64,000 bases of DNA from UBA3206 sp964548855 (GTDB lineage Bacteria; Bacillota_I; Bacilli_A; Acholeplasmatales; Anaeroplasmataceae), in NCBI GenBank assembly GCA_964548855.1, contig CAZJSR010000001.1:1-64000 (forward strand). Reading direction: 5' to 3'. Within the stretch, counting starts at the first letter, position 1. The number at the start of each line of letters is the position of its first letter. This document shows positions 17,263 through 27,001 of the stretch, one piece after another. A program made the translations under genes and the position numbers. The notes under the pieces were generated by a model. The model did no database searches. It had not been told where the DNA came from and saw nothing but the letters and a program-made list of their open reading frames with translations.

Positions 17263-18446
17263 GTTTCATTCTCCAGTAAATCTACATATCCATATTCATA
17301 ATTAATTACTAAATTAAAATTACCTTTATCCTTGGTATTTTTTTCTAATAATTCATTTATTTCCTTATCACTAAGTTTAAAGTTTCTGGGTTTTAGTACA
17401 TCAAAAATAACATTTTCACCATTACTTTTTTCTACAATTCTAAAATCATGTAAAAATAAATTATTATCTATATTACTTAAAACTTCTTCAAATATTTTCT
17501 TCAATTCAATAACTCTTGGGTTATCATTTTCAATCGGATCCATATGTATAACAATATCAATATCATATTTTTTTGAGACCTCGTGCTCAATTAAATCAAT
17601 CGCTTCATGTACAACAAGTACATTCATACTTGCAGGTACTTCGACATGAATACTCATAAATGTTTTTCTAGGACCATATAAATGACATTGAATGTCATGA
17701 ACCCCAAGGACAATATCATATGATTTTATATCACTAATAACCTTCTCTAAATCCTCTTTATTAAGACCTTCTCCAATTAAAGGGCTTGCTGATTCTTTAA
17801 CCAATCCAATACCAGAGAAAATAATAAAAATTGATAATATTATACCAATAATACCATCTACGTACATAAATTTTGTGTAATAAAATACTATACTTCCTAC
17901 TAATACCGCAAGAGTAGATATACAGTCATTTCTACTATCAACAGCTGAAGCTCTAATACTAACACTATCTATTATTTTACTTATTCTATAATAGAAAAGA
18001 GCTAATATGACCTTTAATACAACTGAAATACTTAATATGATAATTATAATACTACTTATTTCCATTTCGCTAGGATTAATTATTTTAAAAACTGAGTTAT
18101 ATAGTAATTCTCCACCAACAACTAATATAATGACACTTATTATAATTCCTACAATATATTCAATTCTTTGATGTCCATAAGGATGATCGTCATCTGCTGG
18201 TTTACTTGCCAATTTAAACCCTACTAAATTAATAACACTACTTCCCATATCAGCTAAATTATTAATCGCATCTGCAATTATTGAAATACTTCCACTAAGA
18301 ACACCCGCAAATAACTTAATTATGCTAAGTATTATATTAACAATAATTCCAAATATACTCGAAAGAGTTGCATGTGCTAATCTAACATTTTCATCACTAA
18401 CATCTTTATAATTCTTAATAAAAATTCTTCTTAATAAATTTACCAT
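17247..18446 (-). CDS. Cation diffusion facilitator (metal efflux)
   Basis: 399 residues. Six membrane helices (about 20-210) carry the CDF metal sites SIIADAINNLADMG and SIRASAVDSRNDCISTL, plus the DDHPYGHQRIEYI loop that defines the family. A cytoplasmic domain (about 220-300, HVEVPASMNVLVVHEAID) follows. An extra 90-residue C-terminal extension is present. Members export Zn, Mn, Fe or Co by proton exchange; the metal is not predictable here. Start at ATG 18446 after AAGAGGT; an upstream GTG frame lacks a ribosome site. Confidence 0.88.
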   Translation of the reverse strand: MVNLLRRIFIKNYKDVSDENVRLAHATLSSIFGIIVNIILSIIKLFAGVLSGSISIIADAINNLADMGSSVINLVGFKLASKPADDDHPYGHQRIEYIVGIIISVIILVVGGELLYNSVFKIINPSEMEISSIIIIILSISVVLKVILALFYYRISKIIDSVSIRASAVDSRNDCISTLAVLVGSIVFYYTKFMYVDGIIGIILSIFIIFSGIGLVKESASPLIGEGLNKEDLEKVISDIKSYDIVLGVHDIQCHLYGPRKTFMSIHVEVPASMNVLVVHEAIDLIEHEVSKKYDIDIVIHMDPIENDNPRVIELKKIFEEVLSNIDNNLFLHDFRIVEKSNGENVIFDVLKPRNFKLSDKEINELLEKNTKDKGNFNLVINYEYGYVDLLENETCKKN

Positions 18447-18521
18447 AAAATACCTCTTGTATGATTTTAACACATATTTATATTTTTTTAAATAATTAAC
18501 AATAATATAAAAGGTGGTACT

Positions 18522-20246
18522 ATGTTTAAAAAAATATTATTCATATTATTTTTAAATTTATTAATTATTCTTTTTATTATATTAACTGATAAAAAAATAG
18601 ATAACATAAATGATATTAACAAGATACAAATATACGATTCAAATTTAAACTTAATATATGAATCCCAAAATAATCATGAATCTGATTACATTTCACTTGA
18701 TGATATTAATCCTTTAATGATTAAATCGCTTATCGCAATCGAAGATAAAAAATTCTATTCTCACTATGGTTTTGATATATATAGTATATTTAGAGTATTA
18801 CTTAAAAAAAGTAAGGGAGGCGCTTCTACTATTACTGAACAATATTTAAAAAATCTTTATTTCACCAACAATAAATCGTATATAAGAAAACTAAAAGAAT
18901 TACTATATGCTATAAGACTAGAAAGATTATATAGTAAAAATGAAATTATAGAAGCTTATTTAAACACTATATATTTCGGAGACAATATATATGGTATTAA
19001 AAATGCTATAAAGCATTACTTTTCTAAAGATGCTAAATCGATAAATATAGATGAAATAGCTCTTTTATTAACATTAATAAATAGTCCATCATCATCAAAT
19101 CCTATATATAATTATGATACTGCATTAATAAAAAGAAATAAAATATTATATAAATTATACTTAAACAATGTTATAACAAAAAATGAATATCAAAATAACA
19201 TCAAAAAGCCTATTAAATTAAAGATAGAAAATGTTATCTCCTACTCATACCCTATTTTGTATTATAAAGATCTTGTAATGAAAGAATATAAAAGTTTAGG
19301 TTTAAAAAAGAAATTCAATAATGTAACTAAAATATATACATCTTTTGATTCTTCTTTAAATAACGAATTATATAATCATTTAAAAAATTACAATCATATG
19401 TGTAATTTTGGAATATATATTCTTGATAATAAAGGTTATGTTTTATCTTGTATTTCAAATAATTATTATAATCAATTCAATATAGTAAAAAAAGGTATTA
19501 GAGATATAGGATCTACTATAAAACCATTTATATATTATAAAGCACTCGAAAACGGAATAAGCGAAACTAAAAAGTTAGAATCTAAAAAAACAACTTTTAA
19601 AATAAATAATAAAGAATATACTATTCATAATTATAATAATATTTATCCTGAATTTAAAATAGACATGAAATATGCACTCGCAACAAGTGATAATATATAT
19701 GCTTTTAAAATGTATAATCTAGTAGGTGGATATAATGTAGTAAATCTTCTTAAAAAATTTAATATTAACGCTAAAGATGAACCATATCTAGCATTAGGTA
19801 ATATCGCAATGAACCTAGAAACACTTACAATCCTATACAATACTCTATCTACCTTAGGAGTATATTATAATAATAGAACAATTAAATATATAAAAAATAA
19901 TGATAAAGTTATTTATAAATCATATCCTGAAAAAAAAGTTATATTAAATAAAACTATTACTTTAAAATTAACAAACATGTTAACAGGAATGTTTGACACA
20001 AAAATAAAAAGGGCAACCGGTTTAAGCATTGCCCAAAATATTAATTATAAATTAGCAGGAAAAAGCGGCCTTACTGACTATGATTCATATATGGTCGGAT
20101 ATAACCCTTTATATACAGTTGGTGTTTGGTGTGGATTCGTTAATAATATTTTACTTAATGACATAAAGGATAAACAATTATCTAAACAATTATTTTGCCA
20201 TGCATTTAATACTTTGATGGAAAACAAAGAAAATATTTGGTATTAA
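18522..20246 (+). CDS. Class A penicillin-binding protein (bifunctional glycosyltransferase/transpeptidase)
   Basis: 574 residues, small for the class. One N-terminal membrane anchor (4-21), then a GT51 domain with the catalytic Glu74 in IAIEDKKFYSHYG, GASTITEQYLKN and EIIEAYLNTIYFGDNIYGI. The transpeptidase domain has Ser331-Thr-Ile-Lys334 (GSTIKPF), SDN at 389-391 and KSG near 515. It polymerises and cross-links peptidoglycan outside the membrane. It shows the cell has a wall. It is read from the plus strand, divergent from the metal transporter, start after AAAGGTGG. Its stop overlaps the stop of a tiny convergent gene. Confidence 0.92.
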   Translation: MFKKILFILFLNLLIILFIILTDKKIDNINDINKIQIYDSNLNLIYESQNNHESDYISLDDINPLMIKSLIAIEDKKFYSHYGFDIYSIFRVLLKKSKGGASTITEQYLKNLYFTNNKSYIRKLKELLYAIRLERLYSKNEIIEAYLNTIYFGDNIYGIKNAIKHYFSKDAKSINIDEIALLLTLINSPSSSNPIYNYDTALIKRNKILYKLYLNNVITKNEYQNNIKKPIKLKIENVISYSYPILYYKDLVMKEYKSLGLKKKFNNVTKIYTSFDSSLNNELYNHLKNYNHMCNFGIYILDNKGYVLSCISNNYYNQFNIVKKGIRDIGSTIKPFIYYKALENGISETKKLESKKTTFKINNKEYTIHNYNNIYPEFKIDMKYALATSDNIYAFKMYNLVGGYNVVNLLKKFNINAKDEPYLALGNIAMNLETLTILYNTLSTLGVYYNNRTIKYIKNNDKVIYKSYPEKKVILNKTITLKLTNMLTGMFDTKIKRATGLSIAQNINYKLAGKSGLTDYDSYMVGYNPLYTVGVWCGFVNNILLNDIKDKQLSKQLFCHAFNTLMENKENIWY

Positions 20247-20362
20247 AGCCAGGCTGCTCCTACTAATATTATTAGTATGAATAAAACTAAAATAAACGCA
20301 AAACCACCACTAGAATTTGACTTTGTATTATTTTTTTCATTGTTATTACAACAAACTGCCAT
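20243..20362 (-). CDS. YjcZ-like tiny transmembrane protein
   Basis: A 39-codon gene: a polar head rich in Cys, Asn and Ser (MAVCCNNNEKNN), two Gly, then a single membrane helix GGFAFILVLFILIILVGAAW. This closely matches the YjcZ family (GFALIVVLFILLIIVGA), tiny proteins described as sporulation-associated in Bacillus. The ribosome site AGGGGTGA is well placed before ATG 20362. It converges on the penicillin-binding protein gene, the two stop codons overlapping by two bases. Function is unknown in any organism as far as I recall. Confidence 0.7.
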   Translation of the reverse strand: MAVCCNNNEKNNTKSNSSGGFAFILVLFILIILVGAAWL

Positions 20363-20417
20363 AAACTCACCCCTAATTTAATATATTAAGAGAAAGTTAT
20401 TAGTGTTAATATTTTTT

Positions 20418-21446
20418 TCACACTTTAATAGTATACGGTTCATAAACATTCTTATTTTTTCTATATCCTTCTATATAAATATTATCTAATATAGATAAGG
20501 CAAGAATATTTACAAAATCCGAAGAGGATTTTATTTCATAATCATTAACCTTAGTTATTAGGTCTCCAGTTCTAACAAGTCCATAAAAACTACTAGTTGA
20601 AGATACTTGTGCTATATATAAAGCGTAAGTAACACCTTCAGGAAGATTATATGTTTGAGATTCTCTATCATTAATATAAACATATTCATAATATTTTAAA
20701 TCAAGCGTAGGCCTATTTATCTTGTTACATTCAGCTGATTCTAAAGATGATATAAACCTAGATAAATGTTGCGAAGAAATTGCGTAATTAAATCCAAAAA
20801 AAGACATATCAGTCTCTCTATCTACATTCATTCCAACCAAGTTACCTTCATAATCAATCAAAGGAGAACCAAGAAAATCTTTTGATGGTAATGCTGTGTG
20901 CCTTAGTAATCTACCATCATATCCTGAAATAACACCATCATAGATAGAATTTCTATAATTTGAATTATATGTTGTCATGGAAGTTTGTTTTTCTGATGCG
21001 ATAGTAAAGACTTTTGTTCCAGAAGTAGTTTTACTTTTATCATTAATCTCTAACGGCTCAAATTCTTTATCAGTAGTAAATTTAAAACATGAAACGCCAT
21101 TATAAACATCATATCCCATCAATTCAGCTTCTACAGATGTATCATCATTAAAAACTATATAATATTTAACAAGATACTTTGAAATATTAGAGTTATAATT
21201 TGTAATAACAAAATATTCTTTATTAAACTTTTTATAAATAAATGCAGTACTATATACATTTTCTAAGTATGATTTATAGTTTATTAATACGGTACTATTT
21301 TCTACTTTTGAAATCGCATTTAATCTCATTTCTTCTGTTTCTTCTAATGTGACATTCTCGTATAAATCAATCGTTTTTTCTTTTTTACATGAACTAATAG
21401 AAAGCATCATAAAAAACGTTAAGATGAAAATAAATATTTTTTTCAT
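20418..21446 (-). CDS. HtrA-like lipoprotein pseudoprotease with PDZ domain
   Basis: 342 residues with a lipoprotein signal (LSISSC, Cys20). A trypsin-like domain (about 40-240) is followed by a PDZ domain (GLVRTGDLITKVNDYEIKSS). The catalytic triad looks lost: the His position reads ITNYNSN instead of LTNxHVI, the Asp position reads NGVSCFKF instead of DLAILKI, and the serine loop reads SKDFLGSPLID instead of GNSGGPL. It most likely binds rather than cuts. It lies 11 bases after an intact protease of the same fold, suggesting a paired active/inactive complex outside the membrane. Confidence 0.75.
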   Translation of the reverse strand: MKKIFIFILTFFMMLSISSCKKEKTIDLYENVTLEETEEMRLNAISKVENSTVLINYKSYLENVYSTAFIYKKFNKEYFVITNYNSNISKYLVKYYIVFNDDTSVEAELMGYDVYNGVSCFKFTTDKEFEPLEINDKSKTTSGTKVFTIASEKQTSMTTYNSNYRNSIYDGVISGYDGRLLRHTALPSKDFLGSPLIDYEGNLVGMNVDRETDMSFFGFNYAISSQHLSRFISSLESAECNKINRPTLDLKYYEYVYINDRESQTYNLPEGVTYALYIAQVSSTSSFYGLVRTGDLITKVNDYEIKSSSDFVNILALSILDNIYIEGYRKNKNVYEPYTIKV

Positions 21447-21457
21447 ATTATCATCTC

Positions 21458-22228
21458 CTATAATGTAAAATTCTTAGATTGACAGAATAGTCTAACTCTT
21501 TCAATATCAATCGCAAATCCAATACCTTCTATAATTTCATTATCCGGAGCTAATTTAGAAACATTAATACCAATTAATCTACCTTGTAAATTAAATAATC
21601 CTCCACCGCTATTTCCTGGATTAATAGTAGCTTGATGTTGTATCAAATGAGCTGTAGAATTAACTTTACTAACAACGCCTACTGTAAGAGTATTGTAAAA
21701 TTCTAAAGAATGAGGACAACCAATTGCGAGCACATCTTGACCCTTAGTTACAACATCATCCTTAATTATAGCGACATCTATTGTCTTAGTACGAGGTGTT
21801 TTAATTTTCAGAATTGCAAGATCCATTGATTCATTTTTAATTCTCTCACTATAAGATGTACAAGCTACTAATGAAGCTGCATAATATTCACCATTTCCAA
21901 AGAATATACTTAAATTTGTTGATTCCTTAGAACGATCATCTGCCTCTATAACATGTCTATTAGTTAAAAAATATGAATATGTATCATCTTTTTTTATGCA
22001 AACACATGAACCAATTCTTGATGATGTAGAAGATATTTCATTTCGTACACCATAACAAGATTGATACACTTTGTTATATACCTCTGAATACTTAGTTGTA
22101 ATTTGTGTTGTATCAATTGATGAATCAACTTGTGGTTCATCACCTATAAAGTTATTTATAAAATCACATGATGATAAACTAAATATTAATAATATACATA
22201 CAAAAAATGAATAAATTTTTCTTTTCAT
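21458..22228 (-). CDS. Trypsin-like serine protease lipoprotein, HtrA-like without PDZ
   Basis: 256 residues with signal peptide and lipobox (LSSC, Cys21), so anchored on the outer face of the membrane. The complete triad is visible: His92 in FLTNRHVI, Asp136 in MDLAILKI, Ser207 in NPGNSGGGLF. The end EGIGFAIDIERVR is typical of HtrA/DegP. No PDZ domain follows; a PDZ is carried by the adjacent inactive paralogue, so the two genes may split one function. It sits 9 bases after tatD. Confidence 0.85.
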   Translation of the reverse strand: MKRKIYSFFVCILLIFSLSSCDFINNFIGDEPQVDSSIDTTQITTKYSEVYNKVYQSCYGVRNEISSTSSRIGSCVCIKKDDTYSYFLTNRHVIEADDRSKESTNLSIFFGNGEYYAASLVACTSYSERIKNESMDLAILKIKTPRTKTIDVAIIKDDVVTKGQDVLAIGCPHSLEFYNTLTVGVVSKVNSTAHLIQHQATINPGNSGGGLFNLQGRLIGINVSKLAPDNEIIEGIGFAIDIERVRLFCQSKNFTL

Positions 22229-22237
22229 AATCCACCC

Positions 22238-22996
22238 TTATAACCTAAATAAACGAATCGCGTTATTTTCAGTTATCCTTTCTATTTCCTTTTCATCTAA
22301 GTTTCTTATTTTAGCTATTTCATCTCTTACTAAACTAACATAACTAGATTCATTTCTCTTCCCTCTGTAAGGAGATGGAGCTAAATACGGGCAATCTGTT
22401 TCAATTAATAGCCTATCTAACCATACATTTAAAGCTACACTTTTAGGTTCTTTAGCATTTTTAAAAGTAACAGGACCTCCTAAAGATATATATAAGCCTA
22501 ATTCTAAAAATTTTTGTGCCATTTCCCAAGAGCCACTATAACAATGCATAACTCCTCTTATACTTCCCTTATATTTTGATACAATATCATAAGTATCTTT
22601 TATTGCTTCTCTACTATGAATTATAACAGGTAAGTCATATTTTATGCATAATTTTAATTGTTCTTCAAACAAAGCTTTTTGAATATCTTTATTATCTTTT
22701 ACCCAGTAATAATCAAGACCACATTCACCTATTGCGTATACTTTATTATTTATTATAAAGTTCTCTAAATAATATATATCATCCATATAATTAATATTAG
22801 CTTCGCTTGGATGTATTCCACATGTAGGATAAATATTTTCATATTTTTCAGATAACTCTAAAGCCTTTAAATTTGTATCTCTAGAAAATCCTACAAGTAT
22901 AATTTTCGATACTCCTATTTCAAACGCTCTTTTTATACATTCGTCTCTGTCTATATCAAATTGTTCGTCAAATAAATGAGAATGTGTGTCTATCAT
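22238..22996 (-). CDS. tatD: TatD-family metal-dependent deoxyribonuclease
   Basis: 252 residues, TIM-barrel amidohydrolase fold. Metal ligands are visible in order: DTHSH at the start, Glu in GECGLDYYW, His in IIHSREA, His in MHCYSG and Asp in IETDCPYLAPSPYRGKRNE. The family acts in DNA repair and degradation. It likely heads an operon with the two lipoprotein protease genes, though a functional link is not evident. Confidence 0.92.
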   Translation of the reverse strand: MIDTHSHLFDEQFDIDRDECIKRAFEIGVSKIILVGFSRDTNLKALELSEKYENIYPTCGIHPSEANINYMDDIYYLENFIINNKVYAIGECGLDYYWVKDNKDIQKALFEEQLKLCIKYDLPVIIHSREAIKDTYDIVSKYKGSIRGVMHCYSGSWEMAQKFLELGLYISLGGPVTFKNAKEPKSVALNVWLDRLLIETDCPYLAPSPYRGKRNESSYVSLVRDEIAKIRNLDEKEIERITENNAIRLFRL

Positions 22997-23050
22997 AATT
23001 TCATCCCTTATCTAAGTATCTTAAGTATAACATAAAACGAAAACAAAAAA

Positions 23051-23074
23051 AAGGTGTTCCATAAGAAACACCTT
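23051..23074 (-). terminator. Terminator of the str operon (after tuf)
   Basis: Minus-strand stem AAGGTGTTTC/GGAACACCTT with a TTAT loop and an eight-T run. Confidence 0.92.
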
Positions 23075-23090
23075 AATATAATACTAACTA

Positions 23091-24275
23091 TTATTCAATA
23101 ATGTCAACTACTGAACCAGCACCTACAGTACGTCCACCTTCACGGATAGAGAACTTAGTTCCTTGTTCGATAGCAATTGGGTGAATTAATTCAACAGTCA
23201 TAACTGTGTTGTCACCTGGCATAACCATTTCTGTACCTTCAGCTAAAGTAATAACTCCAGTGATGTCAGTAGTACGGAAATAGAATTGAGGACGGTAGTT
23301 AGTGAAGAATGGAGTATGACGTCCACCTTCTTCCTTACTTAATACGTATACTTGAGCAGTAAACTTGAAGTGAGGATGAACTGAACCTGGTTTAGCAAGA
23401 ACTTGACCACGTTGGATTTGATCACGAGTGATTCCACGTAATAATGCTCCAATGTTGTCTCCAGCTTCAGCATAGTCTAATAACTTACGGAACATTTCAA
23501 TTCCTGTACAAACTGTAGTTTGAGTTTCTTTGATACCAACGATTTCTAGAGTATCAGAAAGTTTTAATTGACCACGTTCAACACGTCCTGTAGCAACAGT
23601 TCCACGTCCTGTGATTGTGAATACGTCTTCAACTGGCATTAAGAATGGTTTGTCGTTGTCACGAACTGGAGTTGGAATATATTCATCAACTGCAGCCATT
23701 AATTCTTCAACCTTAGCAACCCATTGAGGTTCTCCATTTAAAGCTCCTAAAGCTGATCCACGGATGAATGGAATTTCATCTCCTGGGAATTCATATTCAT
23801 TTAATAATTCACGAATATCCATTTCAACTAATTCGATGAATTCTTCATCATCGATCATATCACACTTGTTTAAGAATACAACTAATCTAGGTACTCCAAC
23901 TTGTTTTGATAATAAGATGTGCTCTCTAGTTTGAGGCATTGCTCCGTCAGCTGCAGAAACAACTAAGATAGCTCCGTCCATTTGAGCAGCTCCTGTAATC
24001 ATGTTCTTAACGTAGTCAGCATGACCTGGACAGTCTACGTGTGCATAGTGACGGTTAGCAGTTTCATATTCAACGTGAGAAGTATTGATTGTAATTCCTC
24101 TTTCTCTTTCTTCTGGTGCTCCGTCGATTTGGTCGTAGTTCATAGCTTTTGCTCCACCCTTAGAAGCTAAAACGTTAGTGATAGCTGCAGTAAGAGTAGT
24201 TTTACCATGGTCTACGTGTCCGATTGTACCAATGTTAACATGTGGTTTAGTACGGTTAAATTTTTCCTTTGCCAT
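23091..24275 (-). CDS. tuf: Elongation factor Tu
   Basis: 394 residues. It delivers aminoacyl-tRNA to the ribosome with GTP. GTPase motifs GHVDHGKTT, DCPGHADYV and NKCDM are intact; domains 2 and 3 are complete (RGTVATGRVERG, GGRHTPFFTNYRPQFYFRTTD). Last gene of rpsL-rpsG-fusA-tuf, with its own additional promoter. Its codon use is far less AT-rich than its neighbours, as expected for one of the most expressed genes. Confidence 0.99.
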   Translation of the reverse strand: MAKEKFNRTKPHVNIGTIGHVDHGKTTLTAAITNVLASKGGAKAMNYDQIDGAPEERERGITINTSHVEYETANRHYAHVDCPGHADYVKNMITGAAQMDGAILVVSAADGAMPQTREHILLSKQVGVPRLVVFLNKCDMIDDEEFIELVEMDIRELLNEYEFPGDEIPFIRGSALGALNGEPQWVAKVEELMAAVDEYIPTPVRDNDKPFLMPVEDVFTITGRGTVATGRVERGQLKLSDTLEIVGIKETQTTVCTGIEMFRKLLDYAEAGDNIGALLRGITRDQIQRGQVLAKPGSVHPHFKFTAQVYVLSKEEGGRHTPFFTNYRPQFYFRTTDITGVITLAEGTEMVMPGDNTVMTVELIHPIAIEQGTKFSIREGGRTVGAGSVVDIIE

Positions 24276-24338
24276 TTATATGGTCCTCCTAATTTTTTTT
24301 ATTATATTTATAAGTTAGTAATTTTTATTACACAACCT

Positions 24339-24367
24339 ATTTTACACAAATGACTCTAATAAATCAA
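24339..24367 (-). promoter_or_regulatory. Internal promoter for tuf
   Basis: TTGATT (24362-24367), 17-base spacer, TAAAAT (24339-24344) in the 100-base fusA-tuf gap. It would give tuf extra expression over the rest of the operon. Confidence 0.6.
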
Positions 24368-24375
24368 GTCGTTAA

Positions 24376-26466
24376 TTAATTTTGTCCTCTTTTTTTAACA
24401 ATTTCTTCTTGAATTGAACGAGGGCAAGCTTCATAGTGGTCCATTTGCATTATAAATGTTCCACGTCCTTGAGTATTTGAACGTAATGCAGTTGCATATC
24501 CAAACATTTCAGAAAGTGGTACAAATGAACGAATATTCATTGCGTTTCCACGTTTTTCTTGAGATTCAAGACGTCCACGACGGCTAGTGATATCTCCGAT
24601 AACGTTACCTACATAATCTTCAGGAACGATAACATCAACAACCATAATTGGTTCTAAAAGAACTGGTTTACACTTGTCCTTAGAAGCCTTTAAAGCTAAT
24701 GATGCAGCTACCTTATAAGCCATTTCAGATGAGTCAACGTCATGGTAAGATCCATCAAATAATGTACACTTAATATCGATTACTGGATATCCAGCAATAA
24801 TTCCGTTTGGTAAAGCTTCTTGTAATCCCTTGTCTACTACTGGAATATATTCTCTAGGAACAGTTCCTCCAACGATAGCGTCAACGAATTCATATCCTTT
24901 ACCTTCATTTGGTTCAAACTTAATCCAAACATGTCCATATTGTCCACGTCCACCTGATTGACGAATGAATTTTCCTTCAACATCAGCAGCAGCTGTGATT
25001 GTTTCACGGTATGAAACTTGAGGTGCACCTACATTTGCAAGTACATTGAATTCTCTTTTCATACGGTCAACAATGATATCTAGGTGAAGTTCACCCATAC
25101 CAGCGATGATTGTTTGTCCTGTTTCAACATCAGTATAAGTCTTGAATGTTGGGTCTTCTTCAGCAAGTTTTAATAATGCTGTAGTCATCTTATCTTGATC
25201 AGCCTTAGTTTTTGGTTCAACTGCAACTGAGATAACTGGTTCAGGGAATACCATTTGTTCAAGAATGATACTTGATTTTTCAGAAGTTAATGTATCTCCA
25301 GTTGTAGTTCCCTTGAAACCAACAGCTGCAGCGATATCTCCTGCATAAACTTCAGTAATTTCTTGTCTATGGTTAGCATGCATTTGCATGATACGTCCTA
25401 AACGTTCTTTAATACCTTTAGAACTATTTAATACATAAGATCCTGATGAAGCATTTCCTTGGTAAACACGGAAGAATGTTAACTTTCCAATGAATGGGTC
25501 AGTTAAAACCTTGAATGCTAAGGCAGCAAATTCACCTTCATCAGAAGGATTAATTGATACTTCAGCTCCGTCTTCATCATGAGCAATAATTGTTCCTACA
25601 TCAATAGGAGATGGTAAGTAATCGATAACTGCGTCAAGCATTCTCTTTACTCCCATATTCTTGAATGCTGATCCACATAGAACAGGGAAGAATTGAACTG
25701 ATAAAGTAGCCTTACGGATAACTTCTTTAATCTTTTCAATGCTGATTTCTTCACCTTCTAGGTACATCATCATCATTTCATCATCAAATTCAGAGATAGT
25801 GTCGATTAACTCTTCTCTCTTTTCCTTACAAATGTCAACTAATTCAGCAGGAACTTCAACTTCCTTATAGTTTTCATCTGCTTGACCATCATAAACATAA
25901 GCTTTCATTGTAATAAGGTCAACATGTCCCTTAAATTCATCTTCAGCTCCGATTGGCCATTGAACAGCTGCAGCTTTAGCTCCTAGTCTATCATGAATAG
26001 TACTAATTGAATAAGCAAAATCTGCACCCATCTTATCCATTTTATTTACAAATACAATACGAGGTACATTATAATCAGTAGCTTGACGCCAAACTGTTTC
26101 AGTTTGTGGTTCAACTCCTGCTTGACCGTCTAGAACTGTAACAGCTCCGTCAAGAACACGAAGTGAACGGCTAACTTCTACTGTAAAGTCAACGTGACCT
26201 GGAGTATCGATGATGTTTACACGATACTTAACATCATCAGTACTATGAGTCCAAATAGCAGTTGTTGCAGCTGAAGTGATTGTAATACCACGTTCTTGTT
26301 CTTGAGCCATATAATCCATTGTTGAAGCTCCGTCATGAGTTTCTCCGATTTTATGAATCTTTCCAGTGTGGTATAAAATACGCTCTGTTGTAGTTGTCTT
26401 ACCAGCATCAATGTGAGCCATGATACCGATATTACGTGTGTGTTCAAGTGTATATTCTCTTGCCAT
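24376..26466 (-). CDS. fusA: Elongation factor G
   Basis: 696 residues, the translocase of translation. GTPase motifs MAHIDAGKTTTTER, DTPGHVDFT and NKMDKMGA are present, with all five domains through to RGRGTFIMQMDHYEACP. Domain IV has RQSGGRGQYGHV. Canonical length, third gene of the str operon. Confidence 0.99.
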   Translation of the reverse strand: MAREYTLEHTRNIGIMAHIDAGKTTTTERILYHTGKIHKIGETHDGASTMDYMAQEQERGITITSAATTAIWTHSTDDVKYRVNIIDTPGHVDFTVEVSRSLRVLDGAVTVLDGQAGVEPQTETVWRQATDYNVPRIVFVNKMDKMGADFAYSISTIHDRLGAKAAAVQWPIGAEDEFKGHVDLITMKAYVYDGQADENYKEVEVPAELVDICKEKREELIDTISEFDDEMMMMYLEGEEISIEKIKEVIRKATLSVQFFPVLCGSAFKNMGVKRMLDAVIDYLPSPIDVGTIIAHDEDGAEVSINPSDEGEFAALAFKVLTDPFIGKLTFFRVYQGNASSGSYVLNSSKGIKERLGRIMQMHANHRQEITEVYAGDIAAAVGFKGTTTGDTLTSEKSSIILEQMVFPEPVISVAVEPKTKADQDKMTTALLKLAEEDPTFKTYTDVETGQTIIAGMGELHLDIIVDRMKREFNVLANVGAPQVSYRETITAAADVEGKFIRQSGGRGQYGHVWIKFEPNEGKGYEFVDAIVGGTVPREYIPVVDKGLQEALPNGIIAGYPVIDIKCTLFDGSYHDVDSSEMAYKVAASLALKASKDKCKPVLLEPIMVVDVIVPEDYVGNVIGDITSRRGRLESQEKRGNAMNIRSFVPLSEMFGYATALRSNTQGRGTFIMQMDHYEACPRSIQEEIVKKRGQN

Positions 26467-26489
26467 ACTCTATCTGCTCCTTTAATAAA

Positions 26490-26960
26490 TTAGAAACGAT
26501 AATGAGCAAATGCCTTATTAGCTTCTGCCATTTTGTGAGTATCCTCACGTTTCTTAACAGATGCTCCTTGTCCATTTGAAGCATCAACGATTTCTTTTGC
26601 TAATTTTTCTTCCATTGTCTTTTCATTTCTAAGACGAGAATACTTAATTAACCATCTTAAACCTAAAGTTTGTCTTCTATCAGGTCTAACTTCTACTGGA
26701 ACTTGATAGTTTTGTCCACCAATACGACGGCTTCTAACTTCTACTAATGGCATAATATTTTCCATAGCTTGGTTGAAAACTTCTAGTGGATCGTTTCCAG
26801 TTGTTTCTTTAACACGGTCGAATGCACCGTATAAAATGCTTTGCGCAGTTCCCTTCTTACCATCTAACATGATAGCATTGATGATTCTAGTAACTGTCTT
26901 AGAACCATATATTGGATCTGGAAGCACATCTCTTTTAGCAATATGTCCCTTACGAGGCAT
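26490..26960 (-). CDS. rpsG: Small-subunit ribosomal protein uS7
   Basis: 156 residues. It organises the head of the 30S subunit. MPRKGHIAKRDVLPDPIYGS start, NIMPLVEVRSRRIGGQNYQVP and RLRNEKTMEEKLAKEI are family blocks. In the str operon between rpsL and fusA. Confidence 0.98.
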   Translation of the reverse strand: MPRKGHIAKRDVLPDPIYGSKTVTRIINAIMLDGKKGTAQSILYGAFDRVKETTGNDPLEVFNQAMENIMPLVEVRSRRIGGQNYQVPVEVRPDRRQTLGLRWLIKYSRLRNEKTMEEKLAKEIVDASNGQGASVKKREDTHKMAEANKAFAHYRF

Positions 26961-27001
26961 GAGCGATTCCTCCTTTAATTTTATATTTTATATTTGATCA
27001 A

